DNA of 64,000 nucleotides from Nonomuraea sp. MG754425 (lineage in GTDB: Bacteria > Actinomycetota > Actinomycetes > Streptosporangiales > Streptosporangiaceae), in the NCBI RefSeq assembly GCF_021699195.1, contig NZ_SSXE01000067.1, positions 31,571 to 95,570 on the forward strand, read 5' to 3'. A program made the position numbers and the translations under genes. The notes beneath the pieces are model-generated. The model saw only the letters and a program-made list of their open reading frames with translations. It was not told where the DNA came from and searched no databases. Positions 15,533-24,635 of the stretch are shown here, piece by piece (the stretch's first letter is position 1; every line of letters begins with the position of its first letter).

Positions 15533-16897
15533 ATGAAACGTAGCCTGGCTGGTTCCCTCGTCGTGTTGACAGCGCTGACAGCCGCAGGTTGTGGTGGCGG
15601 CGGCGCGCAGGAACCCGCGTCCGGAGCCAAAGAGCTCGAGGTCCTCTACAAGGTCGAGCCGACGTGGCCGCATCTGGAGAAGATGCTCGGCGACGCCAAG
15701 AAGCAGTACGAGGCCGCCCACCCCGGCGTCACGATCAAGCTGACCGCGGTGCAGGGCAACAACGAGGCCTACTACACGAAACTGGCGCTGCTGAACCGGT
15801 CCCCCGACTCGGCGCCCGACCTCTACTACCACGACACGTTCCAGGTCAACGCGGACGTCGCGGCGGGCAAGCTGGCCCCGCTCGACGACTACCTCGCCAA
15901 GTGGCCCGACTGGAGCACCCAGTTCCCCGACTCGGTCAAGCAGGCCGCCAAGGGCGCCGACGGCAAGATCTACGGCGTGCCGATCAGCACGGACACCCGC
16001 GGCCTCTGGTACCAGAAGGACGTTTTCGCCAAGGCCGGCCTGCCCGTCCCGTGGGAGCCGAAGACCTGGGCCGACGTGCTGGCCGCGGCCCGCGCGATCA
16101 AGCAGAAGGTCCCGGACGCGGTCCCGTTCAGCATGTACTCCACGAAGATCCACGGCGAGGCCGCGACCATGCAGGGCTTCGAGATGCTCCTGTACGGCAC
16201 CCCCGGCGGCACCCTCTACGACGACGCGCAGCAGAAGTGGGTGGCCGGCGGCAAGAACTTCACCGACGCCCTGACCTTCATCAACACCGTCTACCGGGAG
16301 GAACTCGGCCCCAAGCAGGCCGACGCGCACAACGCCAAGCTGGCCGACAAGGTCAACCTCGAGTGGTTCCCGGCCGGCCGGATCGGCATCTCGCTCGACG
16401 GCGCGTGGACGTCCGCGGCCTGGAAGCCGACCAGCACCAAGCCGTGGCCCGAGTGGACCGACAAGGTGGGCTGGACCGCCATGCCGACGCAGAACGGCGA
16501 GGAACCCGGCGCGATCAGCATGTCGGGCGGCTGGGTGATGGCGATGAGCTCCTACACCAAGCTCAAGCAGGAGGCGTTCGACTTCATCGCGGTGGCCACG
16601 AACAAGGAGAACTCGATGACGTACTCCGTGAGCACCGGTGACCTGGCCACCCGCAAGGACGTCGCCGAGGACCCGAAGTACACCGCCGACAACCCGAGCG
16701 TCAAGTTCTGGACCGACCTGGCCTCGGTGACGCGGTACCGGCCCGCGTACGAGGTGTACCCGAAGGTGTCGGCGCAGGTCCAGGAGGCGATGGAGGCCGT
16801 CACGACCGGGGCGCGCACGCCCGAGGAGGCCACCGCCGCCTACGTCAAGGCGCTGCCCACGGCCGTGGGGGGCGCCGACAAGGTCCTGACGCGATGA
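15533..16897 (+). CDS. Carbohydrate ABC transporter solute-binding lipoprotein (CUT1)
   Basis: 454-residue extracytoplasmic sugar-binding protein. It has an N-terminal lipoprotein signal (KRSLAGSLVVLTALTAAGC, lipobox TAAGC), then the bacterial type-1 solute-binding fold: YKVEPTWPHLEKML, FPDSVKQAAKGADGKIYGVP, WYQKDVFAKAGL. The ATG at 15533 has an AAGGG-like site upstream; GTG at 15530 is an alternative. The gene is the first of an operon whose next gene starts inside its stop codon (ATGA). Ligand is inferred to be a mannoside or oligosaccharide from the adjacent GH38 and ROK genes. No ATPase is encoded here, so a shared MsiK-type ATPase is likely used. Confidence 0.92.
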   Translation: MKRSLAGSLVVLTALTAAGCGGGGAQEPASGAKELEVLYKVEPTWPHLEKMLGDAKKQYEAAHPGVTIKLTAVQGNNEAYYTKLALLNRSPDSAPDLYYHDTFQVNADVAAGKLAPLDDYLAKWPDWSTQFPDSVKQAAKGADGKIYGVPISTDTRGLWYQKDVFAKAGLPVPWEPKTWADVLAAARAIKQKVPDAVPFSMYSTKIHGEAATMQGFEMLLYGTPGGTLYDDAQQKWVAGGKNFTDALTFINTVYREELGPKQADAHNAKLADKVNLEWFPAGRIGISLDGAWTSAAWKPTSTKPWPEWTDKVGWTAMPTQNGEEPGAISMSGGWVMAMSSYTKLKQEAFDFIAVATNKENSMTYSVSTGDLATRKDVAEDPKYTADNPSVKFWTDLASVTRYRPAYEVYPKVSAQVQEAMEAVTTGARTPEEATAAYVKALPTAVGGADKVLTR

Positions 16898-17811
16898 CGA
16901 TCGCCACCGCGCCGTCCGCGGCCGTGACGGGCTCGCCGGCAGGCGGCCCGCCACGGCCGCGGCGGCTGCTGCGCTGGCTGCTCCCCATGGCCCCCGCGCT
17001 GGTGCTGCTGGTGCTCTTCATGGCGGGCCCCATCCTGTGGAGCGTCTACATCGCCTTCACCAACGAGACGCTGACCGGCTCGGCCTCGGTGAACTCCCGG
17101 TTCGTCGGCTTCGACAACTTCGTCAGGATGTTCGGCGACCCGAACTTCCTCAACTCCTTCGTGCTCACGTTCGTCTTCGTGGTGGGCTCGGCGGTGATCG
17201 GCCAGAACACGCTCGGCCTGATCATCGCGCTGCTCCAGCGCGGGCGCGGCCGGGTGACGCGGGGCGTGGTCAACGGCGTGGTCATCGGCGCCTGGGTGAT
17301 GCCCGAGATCGTGGCGGCGGCCTGCTGGTTCTCGTTCCTGGCCGAGGACGGCACGCTCAACACGGCGCTGGGCCTGTCGCAGGAGTGGCTCTACACCGCT
17401 CCGATGCTCGCCGTCATCCTGGCCAACGTCTGGCGGGGCACGGCGTTCTCGATGCTGGTGTACTCGGCCGCGCTGTCGGAGGTGCCGCCCGACCTGGTGG
17501 AGGCGGCGGCGGTGGACGGCGCGAGCCCGCTGCGGCGGCTGCTGCACATCACGCTGCCGTTGATCCGCCGCTCGATCATGGCCAACCTGATGCTGATCAC
17601 GCTGCAGACGCTGGCCAGTTTCGGCCTCATCTACGCCCTGACCGGCGGCGGCCCCGGCACGGCCAGCCAGACGACCCCGCTCTACATGTACGAGCAGGCC
17701 TTCCGCTACTTCGAGATCGGCTACGGCTCGGCCGTCGCGCTCGTGATGCTGGTCATCGGCGCCCTGTTCTCCCTCGTCTACCTGCGCCTGATCAGGGTGG
17801 AGGACGCATGA
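16894..17811 (+). CDS. Carbohydrate ABC transporter permease (MalF-like)
   Basis: 305-residue inner-membrane permease with six predicted helices, the first at LLPMAPALVLLVLFMAGPILW. The cytoplasmic EAA loop reads EAAAVDGASPLRRLLHITLPL (about residues 205-225), the ATPase contact site. It overlaps the binding-protein stop and the next permease start by 4 bases each, so the three genes are translationally coupled. It pairs with the product of the next gene to form the transport channel. Confidence 0.93.
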   Translation: MTIATAPSAAVTGSPAGGPPRPRRLLRWLLPMAPALVLLVLFMAGPILWSVYIAFTNETLTGSASVNSRFVGFDNFVRMFGDPNFLNSFVLTFVFVVGSAVIGQNTLGLIIALLQRGRGRVTRGVVNGVVIGAWVMPEIVAAACWFSFLAEDGTLNTALGLSQEWLYTAPMLAVILANVWRGTAFSMLVYSAALSEVPPDLVEAAAVDGASPLRRLLHITLPLIRRSIMANLMLITLQTLASFGLIYALTGGGPGTASQTTPLYMYEQAFRYFEIGYGSAVALVMLVIGALFSLVYLRLIRVEDA

Positions 17812-18629
17812 CCCGGATCGCCGCGAGGACCGCGGCCCTGCTGTCGCTGCTGCTCATCACGCTGGCCTTCCTGGGGCCGTTCGTCTGGGTGCTGATCGCC
17901 TCGGTGCAGCCGGAGTCCACGCTGTCGGCCGCCCCGACGGCCGCGTTCTCCCTGGACAACTTCGCCGCCGTGCTCACCTGGGAGACGGTGTTCCTGCCGC
18001 TGATCAACTCGATCGTCATCTCGGGCTCGACGGCGATCGTCACGGTGCTGGTGGCGGGGCTGGCGGCCTACCCGCTGTCGCGTTTCCAGCTCCGCTACGG
18101 CCGGCACTTCATGCTGACCCTGCTGTTCACCACGGGCCTGCCGATGACGGCGGTGCTCGTCCCGGTCTACTCGATGTTCTTCCGGTTCAACCTGTACGGC
18201 TCCGTGCCGGCGATGGTGCTGTTCCTGACGGCCAGTTCGCTGCCGTTCTCCATCTGGATGATGAAGAACTTCATGGACGGGGTGCCGGTGAGCCTGGAGG
18301 AGGCCGCCTGGGTGGACGGGGCCGGCTGGGTGCAGTCGCTGCGGGCCGTGGTGGGGCCGCTGATGGCGCCGGGCATCGCGGTGGTGGCGATCTTCGTGTT
18401 CGTGGGGCAGTGGGGGAACTTCTTCGCCCCGTTCGTGCTGCTGGACACGCCGGACAAGCAGCCGGCGGCGGTCACCGTCTTCACGTTCTTCACCCAGTAC
18501 GGGCAGGCCGCGTACGGGCAGCTCGCCGCGTTCTCGATCCTGTACACGGCGCCGGCGGTGGTGCTGTACGTGGCGGTCAACAAGTACCTGGCGGGGTCGT
18601 TCAACTTCGGCGGCTCGGTCAAGGGCTGA
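17808..18629 (+). CDS. Carbohydrate ABC transporter permease (MalG-like)
   Basis: 273-residue second permease of the CUT1 transporter, starting at the ATG that overlaps the previous stop (ATGA). It has six predicted helices; the conserved loop is EEAAWVDGAGWVQSLRAVVG, and the N-terminal segment LLSLLLITLAFLGPFVWVLIASV matches the MalG type. It is the last gene of the operon; a short GC palindrome (GCGCCGCGCGGCGC, 18630-18643) follows the stop and may act in termination. Confidence 0.93.
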   Translation: MTRIAARTAALLSLLLITLAFLGPFVWVLIASVQPESTLSAAPTAAFSLDNFAAVLTWETVFLPLINSIVISGSTAIVTVLVAGLAAYPLSRFQLRYGRHFMLTLLFTTGLPMTAVLVPVYSMFFRFNLYGSVPAMVLFLTASSLPFSIWMMKNFMDGVPVSLEEAAWVDGAGWVQSLRAVVGPLMAPGIAVVAIFVFVGQWGNFFAPFVLLDTPDKQPAAVTVFTFFTQYGQAAYGQLAAFSILYTAPAVVLYVAVNKYLAGSFNFGGSVKG

Positions 18630-18785
18630 GCGCCGCGCGGCGCGCGTGCGGGGGCCGCACCCGTCCCTGAGACTTTGGCGGCTTTACGACAAGTCAGGAT
18701 CTGGCCAGGGCGATCTCATGGACAGCGCAGTTCAGGATGGCTAGGAATTCGGTATTCGTGCTTACCGATTTTCTGGAGGTCGTCC

Positions 18786-21700
18786 ATGCGTGGCTTAAGG
18801 CGGGGAAGGGTGCTGACCGTCGCGGCGGCCATGGCGGCCTCGCTGCTCTCGGTCCCCGGCGCGTACGCCGAGTCCGATCCGGCGGCGAACAGCGCGGCGT
18901 TCACCGCGGCGGCGGCCGGCACCGAGATCACCCTGATCACCGGTGACCGGGTGCAGGTGCGGAAGGTGGACGGCGAGCACTCGACGGTCACGGTCACCCC
19001 CGCGCCCCGGGCCGACGGCTCCGTGCCGACGTTTCAGGTGCTGGAGACCGGGAGCGGCGTGACGGTCATCCCCGACGACGTCGCGACCCTGGTCCCCGAG
19101 CGGCTCGACACCGAGCTGTTCAACGTCACGGCCCTGGCCGAGCAGGACTACGGCGCGGCCATCCCGCTCATCCTCACCTACGCGCAGAACGCGGCCAGGG
19201 CCGCGGTGCCGGCGGCCGAGCGGCTGCGCACGCTGGAGAGCATCGGCGGCGCGGGCGTGCGGGTGGCGGCGGCGGACGCGGCGGCGTTCGGGGCGGAGCT
19301 GGCCAAGCTCGCGGCCCCGTCGCCGCAGGCGCGCGCGGCCACGCCGCTCGCGGGCGTGTCGAAGGTCTGGCTGGACCGCAAGGTGCGGCCGGTCCTGGAG
19401 GACAGCGTCCCGCAGATCGGCGCGCCCGAGGCGTGGGCCGCCGGTTACGACGGCTCCGGCACCACCGTCGCCGTGCTCGACACCGGCGTGGACGCCGGCC
19501 ACGCCGACCTGGCCGGCAAGGTCGCCGAACAGCGCGACTTCACCGGCGAGGACGTCAATGGGGACCCGCACGGCCACGGCACCCACGTGGCGAGCACGGC
19601 CTCGGGCGTGGCGCCCGGCGTGCGGCTGCTGGGCGGGCGGGTGCTGGGCGCCGACGGCTCCGGCCAGCTCTCCTGGATCATCGACGGCATGGAGTGGGCG
19701 GCCGGCGAGAAGCACGCCGAGGTCGTCAACCTGAGCCTGGGCGGCCGTGAGGCGGGCGGCCCGCTCACCGACGCGGTGAGCACGCTGACCCGCCAGTACG
19801 GGACGCTGTTCGTCGTGGCCGCCGGCAACGACGGCTGCGACTCGTGCGTGGGCACCCCTGGCGACGCCCCCGAGGCGCTGACCGTCGGCGCGGTGGACAA
19901 GCAGGACCGTCTCGCGGACTTCTCCAACCGCGGCCCGGTGGCGGCCGACGGGGCGGTCAAGCCCGACGTCACCGCGCCGGGCGTGGACATCACCGCCGCC
20001 AGGTCGGGCGGCGGCCGGATCGCGATGTCCGGCACCTCCATGGCCACTCCGCACGTCGCGGGCGCGGCGGCGCTGCTGCGCCAGGCCCGTCCCGACCTCA
20101 CCGCGAACGAGCTGAAGTCGCTGCTCATGGCCACCGCCGAGCCGGGTGCGGACATCCCCGTGGACGCGCAGGGCGCGGGCCGGATCGACGTGGCCGCCGC
20201 CGTCAAGGGCTCGGTCGTGGCCTCGGCGGGCTCGCTCAACTTCGGCCGGCTGAGCATCGGCGAGGAGAAGACGCTCACCGTCGGCTACCGCAACCTCGGC
20301 CAGGCCCCCGCCGAACTGCGGCTGACCGGCGGCGACGCGTTCACGGTCGAGCCGGCCACGCTCACCCTGCCCGCGGGCGGCTCCGCGGAGGCCAAGGTGA
20401 CGCTCAAGGCCGGCGAGCCCGGCACGCTGCGCCGGGAGCTGACGGCGGCGGGCACCCGCACGCTGCTCGCGGCCACGGTGGAGGAGAAGCGCGTCGAGCT
20501 GCGCGTGCGCGGCGTGGCCAGGGACGGCCGCACCGCCCGCGGCGGCTTCACCGTGCTCAACCTGGACGAGGGCACCCTGGTCGGCCGCCTGCTGCCCGGT
20601 GCCCCGGACGAGCCCTGCACCGAGGCGAAGTACGGCTCCGGCACCTGCCTGCGCGTCAAGCCCGGCACGTACTCGGTGCTCGGGCACATCTTCACCATGC
20701 CGGCCACCCAGGACAGCACCGCCACCGGCAAGCCGCTGCACGAGAGCCTCGTCGGCGACCCCGAGATGCGCATCACCAAGGACACCGAGGTCGTCCTGGA
20801 CGCCCGCAAGGCCGTCGAGGTGCGGGTCGAGACCCCCGACCACGAGACCAAGCGCAACACCGGGGCCGCCGCCGCCCTCATGTGGTACCGCGCCGGCGAG
20901 CAGGGCACGGCGCTGCGCGGCGGCACCAACATCTCGCCCGGCGGCCAGGTGGAGGAGCGGCTGTTCGTGCAGCCGACGAAGAAGGTCACCAAGGGCACGT
21001 TCGTGGTCTCCACCCGCTGGCGGCTCGAGGCCCCGGCGATCGAGCTGTCCACGCCCGGCCTGAAGCTGACGCCCGAGTACGTCGATCCGGTCCAGTTCAG
21101 CGACTTCTCCACCGAGTACCCGCGCCTGGACGGCGTCCGCCTGCTGCCGGCCGCCGACGCCGGGCGGGGCAGCGCCGCGGAGATCAAGGCCCGCGACCTG
21201 CGCGGCCGGCTCGCCGTGATCCGCCGCACCGACGGCGTCCCGGTCTCCACGCAGGCCAACGCCGCCGCGGCGGCCGGGGCGGCCATGGTGGCCGTCTACA
21301 GCGACCGGCCCGGCTCCGACGTCACGACCGGCGGCAACATGGTCAAGCTGGCCGTCCCGACGGTGCGGCTGAGCCACGAGGAGGGGCTGAAGCTGGTCGA
21401 GCGGCTGCGCCGGCTGCCCGTGCCGGTCGTGGCCAAGGGCATCGTGGCCAGCCCGTACGTCTACGACCTGTACCTGCGCGAGCAGGGCAGGGTCGGCGAC
21501 TCCCTCAAGTACGTGGTCCGCGCGAAGACGCAGGCCAGGGTCGAGACCGGCTACCACAGCCAGCTCGCCGACGACATGACGGCCAACGAGGCCCGCTACG
21601 TCTTCGAGCCCTGGGACACGCTGTCGATCTCGACGAACCATCCGATGGCCAAGACCCCGCGTACCCGCGTGGACTACGTCACCCCCGATCCCGATCTGCG

Positions 21701-22493
21701 GTGGAGCACCTCCGCGCAGACGCCGGAGCGCAACTACAACAACATGTGGCCGCGTCCGGACACGGTCCGCGTGGGGGTGTCGTCGCCGGAGATGCGCGCG
21801 TACGCGCCGGGGGAGCGGGTCGGCCGCACGGTGTTCAAGCAGCCGCTGCTGCCCGGCGTCAACCCGCGCAACCCGGTCCGCAGGGACGGCGACAAGCTGA
21901 TGCTGTCGATGCAGGGCTTCGTGGACTCCGGCGGCAACGTCGGCGAGGCGTACACGAGCATGTTCGAGCGCGGCATGAAGACCGACTTCCGGCTCTTCCA
22001 GGGCGAGACGCTGATCTGGCAGACGAACTACCTGCCCGCCGGGTCGGGGATCCTCCCGGCGGACCGGAACGCCTACCGGATCGAGTACGACCTCGCCAAC
22101 GAGTCGGACTGGGCCAAGCTGTCCACCCGCACCAGAGGCGTGTGGACGTTCACCTCGGAGCACGTGGCCCAGCCCACCGTGCTGCCGCTGCTGGTGGCCT
22201 CCTTCGACGCGCCGGTGGACCTGAAGAACCGGGCCGTCTCCCGCAAGCTCGGGCTGAGCGTGCGCCATCAGGAAGGGGCACGGCAGAGCTCGATCGGGCA
22301 GGTGTCGCTGGAGGTGTCGTACGACGACGGCGGCACCTGGCGGCCGGCCCGCCTGCGGGCCAAGGGGGACCGGGCCTACGAGACGACGCTCGACCAGTTC
22401 CGGCCGGGGTTCGTCTCGCTGCGGCTCAAGGCCGCCGACGTGGACGGCAACACGCTGACGCAGGAGGTGATCCGCGCCTACGCCCTGCGCTGA
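18786..22493 (+). CDS. Large secreted S8 (subtilisin-like) serine peptidase
   Basis: 1235-residue extracellular protease. GGAGG six bases before the ATG fixes the start. A signal peptide (VLTVAAAMAASLLSVPGAYA) is followed by a propeptide region and the S8 domain (about residues 220-465), with the catalytic triad in AVLDTGVD (Asp232), HGHGTHVAS (His264) and GTSMATPHVAGAAAL (Ser418). A protease-associated insert (NAAAAAGAAMVAVYSDR) lies near residue 820, and beta-sandwich modules fill the rest. The length and C-terminal modules are like those of the large Streptomyces subtilases. Codon 4 is the rare TTA. The 3' end overlaps the convergent TetR gene by 16 bases. Confidence 0.92.
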   Translation: MRGLRRGRVLTVAAAMAASLLSVPGAYAESDPAANSAAFTAAAAGTEITLITGDRVQVRKVDGEHSTVTVTPAPRADGSVPTFQVLETGSGVTVIPDDVATLVPERLDTELFNVTALAEQDYGAAIPLILTYAQNAARAAVPAAERLRTLESIGGAGVRVAAADAAAFGAELAKLAAPSPQARAATPLAGVSKVWLDRKVRPVLEDSVPQIGAPEAWAAGYDGSGTTVAVLDTGVDAGHADLAGKVAEQRDFTGEDVNGDPHGHGTHVASTASGVAPGVRLLGGRVLGADGSGQLSWIIDGMEWAAGEKHAEVVNLSLGGREAGGPLTDAVSTLTRQYGTLFVVAAGNDGCDSCVGTPGDAPEALTVGAVDKQDRLADFSNRGPVAADGAVKPDVTAPGVDITAARSGGGRIAMSGTSMATPHVAGAAALLRQARPDLTANELKSLLMATAEPGADIPVDAQGAGRIDVAAAVKGSVVASAGSLNFGRLSIGEEKTLTVGYRNLGQAPAELRLTGGDAFTVEPATLTLPAGGSAEAKVTLKAGEPGTLRRELTAAGTRTLLAATVEEKRVELRVRGVARDGRTARGGFTVLNLDEGTLVGRLLPGAPDEPCTEAKYGSGTCLRVKPGTYSVLGHIFTMPATQDSTATGKPLHESLVGDPEMRITKDTEVVLDARKAVEVRVETPDHETKRNTGAAAALMWYRAGEQGTALRGGTNISPGGQVEERLFVQPTKKVTKGTFVVSTRWRLEAPAIELSTPGLKLTPEYVDPVQFSDFSTEYPRLDGVRLLPAADAGRGSAAEIKARDLRGRLAVIRRTDGVPVSTQANAAAAAGAAMVAVYSDRPGSDVTTGGNMVKLAVPTVRLSHEEGLKLVERLRRLPVPVVAKGIVASPYVYDLYLREQGRVGDSLKYVVRAKTQARVETGYHSQLADDMTANEARYVFEPWDTLSISTNHPMAKTPRTRVDYVTPDPDLRWSTSAQTPERNYNNMWPRPDTVRVGVSSPEMRAYAPGERVGRTVFKQPLLPGVNPRNPVRRDGDKLMLSMQGFVDSGGNVGEAYTSMFERGMKTDFRLFQGETLIWQTNYLPAGSGILPADRNAYRIEYDLANESDWAKLSTRTRGVWTFTSEHVAQPTVLPLLVASFDAPVDLKNRAVSRKLGLSVRHQEGARQSSIGQVSLEVSYDDGGTWRPARLRAKGDRAYETTLDQFRPGFVSLRLKAADVDGNTLTQEVIRAYALR

Positions 22494-23035
22494 ACGCCGT
22501 GCATGAGGGTGTCGAGCACCTTCGTGGCAAGGGCGTCAGGATTCTGACCTGATTCGATCGCTGGGGGAGTGCCGTGCGCGGCCTCCCCCAGCAGCGCGAG
22601 GTAGACCTGCCTGGCCCACACGATGTCGGCGCCGGGTTCGAGCAGTTTGCCGAAGACCTCCTCACATTGCCCCATCACCCGCGCCTGTACGGCCTGGGCC
22701 TCCGCGCTGAGCGGGATCTGCCGGGCCAGCGTGAACCGCCAGGCGGGCTTGACCTGCAGAATGTTGGCGGTGGCCTGGTGCAGCGCGACCAGCGGGGGCG
22801 CGGTGTCCGGCCGGGCGGCCTGCACCGCCTCCCAGATCTCCCGCCACGCGGTCACCTCCATCGCCTCGATGAGCGCCTCCCGGCTGGCGAACCTGCGGTG
22901 GATGGTGGCCCTGGCCACACCCGCCGCCTCCGCGATCTGCTCCATCGTGGCCACGGGGCTGGCACTCAGCACGTCTTCCGCCGCCACCATGATCGCCCGC
23001 ATGCTGCGCTCGGCGTCGGCCCGCAGTTTTCCCAT
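22478..23035 (-). CDS. TetR-family regulator
   Basis: 185 residues. The HTH reads ATMEQIAEAAGVARATIHRRFASREALIEAM (about residues 28-58), the usual TetR recognition helix; the rest is a helical ligand-binding domain. It is divergent from the SDR gene at 23108 with an inverted repeat in the 72-base gap, which suggests it controls both. The ligand is unknown. Confidence 0.9.
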   Translation of the reverse strand: MGKLRADAERSMRAIMVAAEDVLSASPVATMEQIAEAAGVARATIHRRFASREALIEAMEVTAWREIWEAVQAARPDTAPPLVALHQATANILQVKPAWRFTLARQIPLSAEAQAVQARVMGQCEEVFGKLLEPGADIVWARQVYLALLGEAAHGTPPAIESGQNPDALATKVLDTLMHGVQRRA

Positions 23036-23071
23036 GGAAGGGAACGTTACAGCGTTTAACTGAGACTATGT

Positions 23072-23107
23072 GTTGCAGATACGAATAAATCTGCTACTTT
23101 CAATCGC
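23072..23107 (+). promoter_or_regulatory. Operator and promoter between TetR and SDR genes; SDR probably leaderless
   Basis: Inverted repeat GTTGCAGAT-N8-ATCTGCTAC (23072-23097, one mismatch per arm). TACTTT (23095-23100) is a plausible -10 box, putting the transcription start at about 23107-23108, that is at the ATG itself. No Shine-Dalgarno is visible upstream of the SDR start. A second partial repeat, GTTACAGCGTTTAAC, lies at 23046-23060 next to the TetR start. Confidence 0.45.
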
Positions 23108-23917
23108 ATGACTACCAAGGGAACCGCTCTTGTGACCGGCGCGTCCTCCGGCATCGGCGCCGAGTTCGCCCGTCAGCTCGCCGCCCGCGGGCACGACCTG
23201 GCGCTGGTCGCCAGGTCCGGGCCGGCCCTCGACCGGCTCGCCGCCGACCTGCGCCGCGAGCACAGCGTCCGCGTGGAGGTGCTCGTCCAGGACCTGTCCG
23301 CGCCCGACGCCGCCGTCCGGGTCGCCGAGCAGACCGCCGCCCGCGGCCTGACCGTGGACGTGCTCGTCAACAACGCCGGGTTCGGCACCGCCGGCGACTT
23401 CGCCCGGATCGCCGCCGAGCGCGAGCACGACGAGCTCATGGTCAACGTCGTCGCCCTGGTGGGGCTGACGCACGTGTACGTGCCGGGGATGCTCGAGCGC
23501 GGCAGCGGCGGCGTGATCAACGTGGGCTCCACCGCGGGGTTCAACGTGGCTCCGTACTTCGCGACCTACGCCGCGTCCAAGACGTTCGTGCTCAACTTCA
23601 GCCTGGCACTCTGGAGCGAACTGCGCGGCAGCGGCGTGAAGGTGCTCGCCGTCACCCCCGGCCCGGTCGAGACCGCCTTCTTCGACCGGATCGGCACCAG
23701 GAAGGCCGCCATCGGCGCCAGGATCGCCACCCCCGGGTCCGTCGTCACCGCCGCGCTGCGGGCATACGACCGCGACCGGGGATACGTGGTCCCCGGTCGC
23801 GGCAACTTCGCGATGGCGCATCTGATGCCGCGCCGCCCCCGCAAGCTCACGGCGCTCATCGGCCGGCGCGTCACCCGGCAGGTGGCCGACGAGCTCACGC
23901 CCAGCGCGGCTCGCTGA
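23108..23917 (+). CDS. Short-chain dehydrogenase/reductase
   Basis: 269-residue NAD(P)-dependent oxidoreductase of the classical SDR type. It has the cofactor motif VTGASSGIGAEFARQLAARG (residues 8-27), NNAG (about 94), catalytic Ser in VINVGSTAG and Tyr-Lys in YAASK. Basic residues after the second strand (ARSG) favour NADP. The start is the first ATG after the divergent promoter. Its end overlaps the convergent sensor-domain gene by 23 bases. The substrate is unknown. Confidence 0.92.
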   Translation: MTTKGTALVTGASSGIGAEFARQLAARGHDLALVARSGPALDRLAADLRREHSVRVEVLVQDLSAPDAAVRVAEQTAARGLTVDVLVNNAGFGTAGDFARIAAEREHDELMVNVVALVGLTHVYVPGMLERGSGGVINVGSTAGFNVAPYFATYAASKTFVLNFSLALWSELRGSGVKVLAVTPGPVETAFFDRIGTRKAAIGARIATPGSVVTAALRAYDRDRGYVVPGRGNFAMAHLMPRRPRKLTALIGRRVTRQVADELTPSAAR

Positions 23918-24563
23918 CCGGCTCCGGAGCGAGGGTCAGCAGGTCGCGGGCCGGGGCGCGGGTGAGCATGGCCTGGGCCAGGCTCGCCTTCACCAGGGCC
24001 GCGCCACGCAGCACCGGCACCAGCGTCAGCGCGAACAGCACGCCGAGCACGGTGTTGAAGCCCACGAACGTCAGGTCGTCGTTACCCAGGCCGAGCAGTT
24101 CGGGCAGCGTGTGGTCCATCCCGGGGAGGGCGGCGATGATCCAGCCGTAGAGGGGGAAGGTCAGGCCGGCCAGCGTGCCGGTCCACCACACGGCGGCCAC
24201 GACGGAGGCCGCCAGCGAGATCGGGAAGGCGATGACGCCGTACAGCAGGTCCACCACGGCCTGGCCGCCGGCCAGCGGGTTCAGCATGCGGCGCAGCCGG
24301 CCCGCCCGCGACGGGGCGGCCGGGTAGGGCGGGCGGGCCACGGGACGCCCGAGCACCTCGGGGAGCGCGGCGCGCTCGAAGTCGGCCAGGTTCCTGGCCA
24401 CGGCGGCGGTGGCGGCCAGCACGGGCAGCCCGACGAACACGACCGCCGTGCCCAGCCCCGCCGCGACCCCGGTCACGACGACGGCGAAGTACACGACGGC
24501 CATCGGCAGGCCGAGCAGGGTGTAGCGGGTGTCGGTGGCGAGGCGGTGCCGGAGGGTTGTCAT
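23895..24563 (-). CDS. Stand-alone 'putative sensor' domain membrane protein
   Basis: 222 residues from the ATG reading MTTLRHRLATDTRYTLLGLP. This is the hydrophobic sensor module normally found at the N-terminus of actinobacterial histidine kinases (PF13796-like), with the typical RYTLLGLPMAVVYF start, RP(Y)PA linker and four membrane segments. No kinase domain follows: the frame ends at EPVSEPRWA. Such kinase-less versions exist, but how they signal is not known. A longer in-frame start 54 bases upstream has no better support. Confidence 0.7.
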   Translation of the reverse strand: MTTLRHRLATDTRYTLLGLPMAVVYFAVVVTGVAAGLGTAVVFVGLPVLAATAAVARNLADFERAALPEVLGRPVARPPYPAAPSRAGRLRRMLNPLAGGQAVVDLLYGVIAFPISLAASVVAAVWWTGTLAGLTFPLYGWIIAALPGMDHTLPELLGLGNDDLTFVGFNTVLGVLFALTLVPVLRGAALVKASLAQAMLTRAPARDLLTLAPEPVSEPRWA

Positions 24564-24635
24564 GACGAGAACGCTACGGGCCGGGCACCGGCCCGCTCGA
24601 CCCTGCGCACGGCCCAACCCGGGGTAGGGACAGCC

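Noticed and set aside
18795..22268. Very long open frame (1157 aa) on the minus strand opposite the S8 peptidase
   Set aside because: Shadow frame: His/Gly/Arg/Val-rich composition without domains, covering a gene with complete catalytic motifs. The same applies to the long minus-strand frames opposite the mannosidase (11239-14238), the xylanase (8656-10107), GH42 (45087-46967) and the rhamnose operon (47397-50993).
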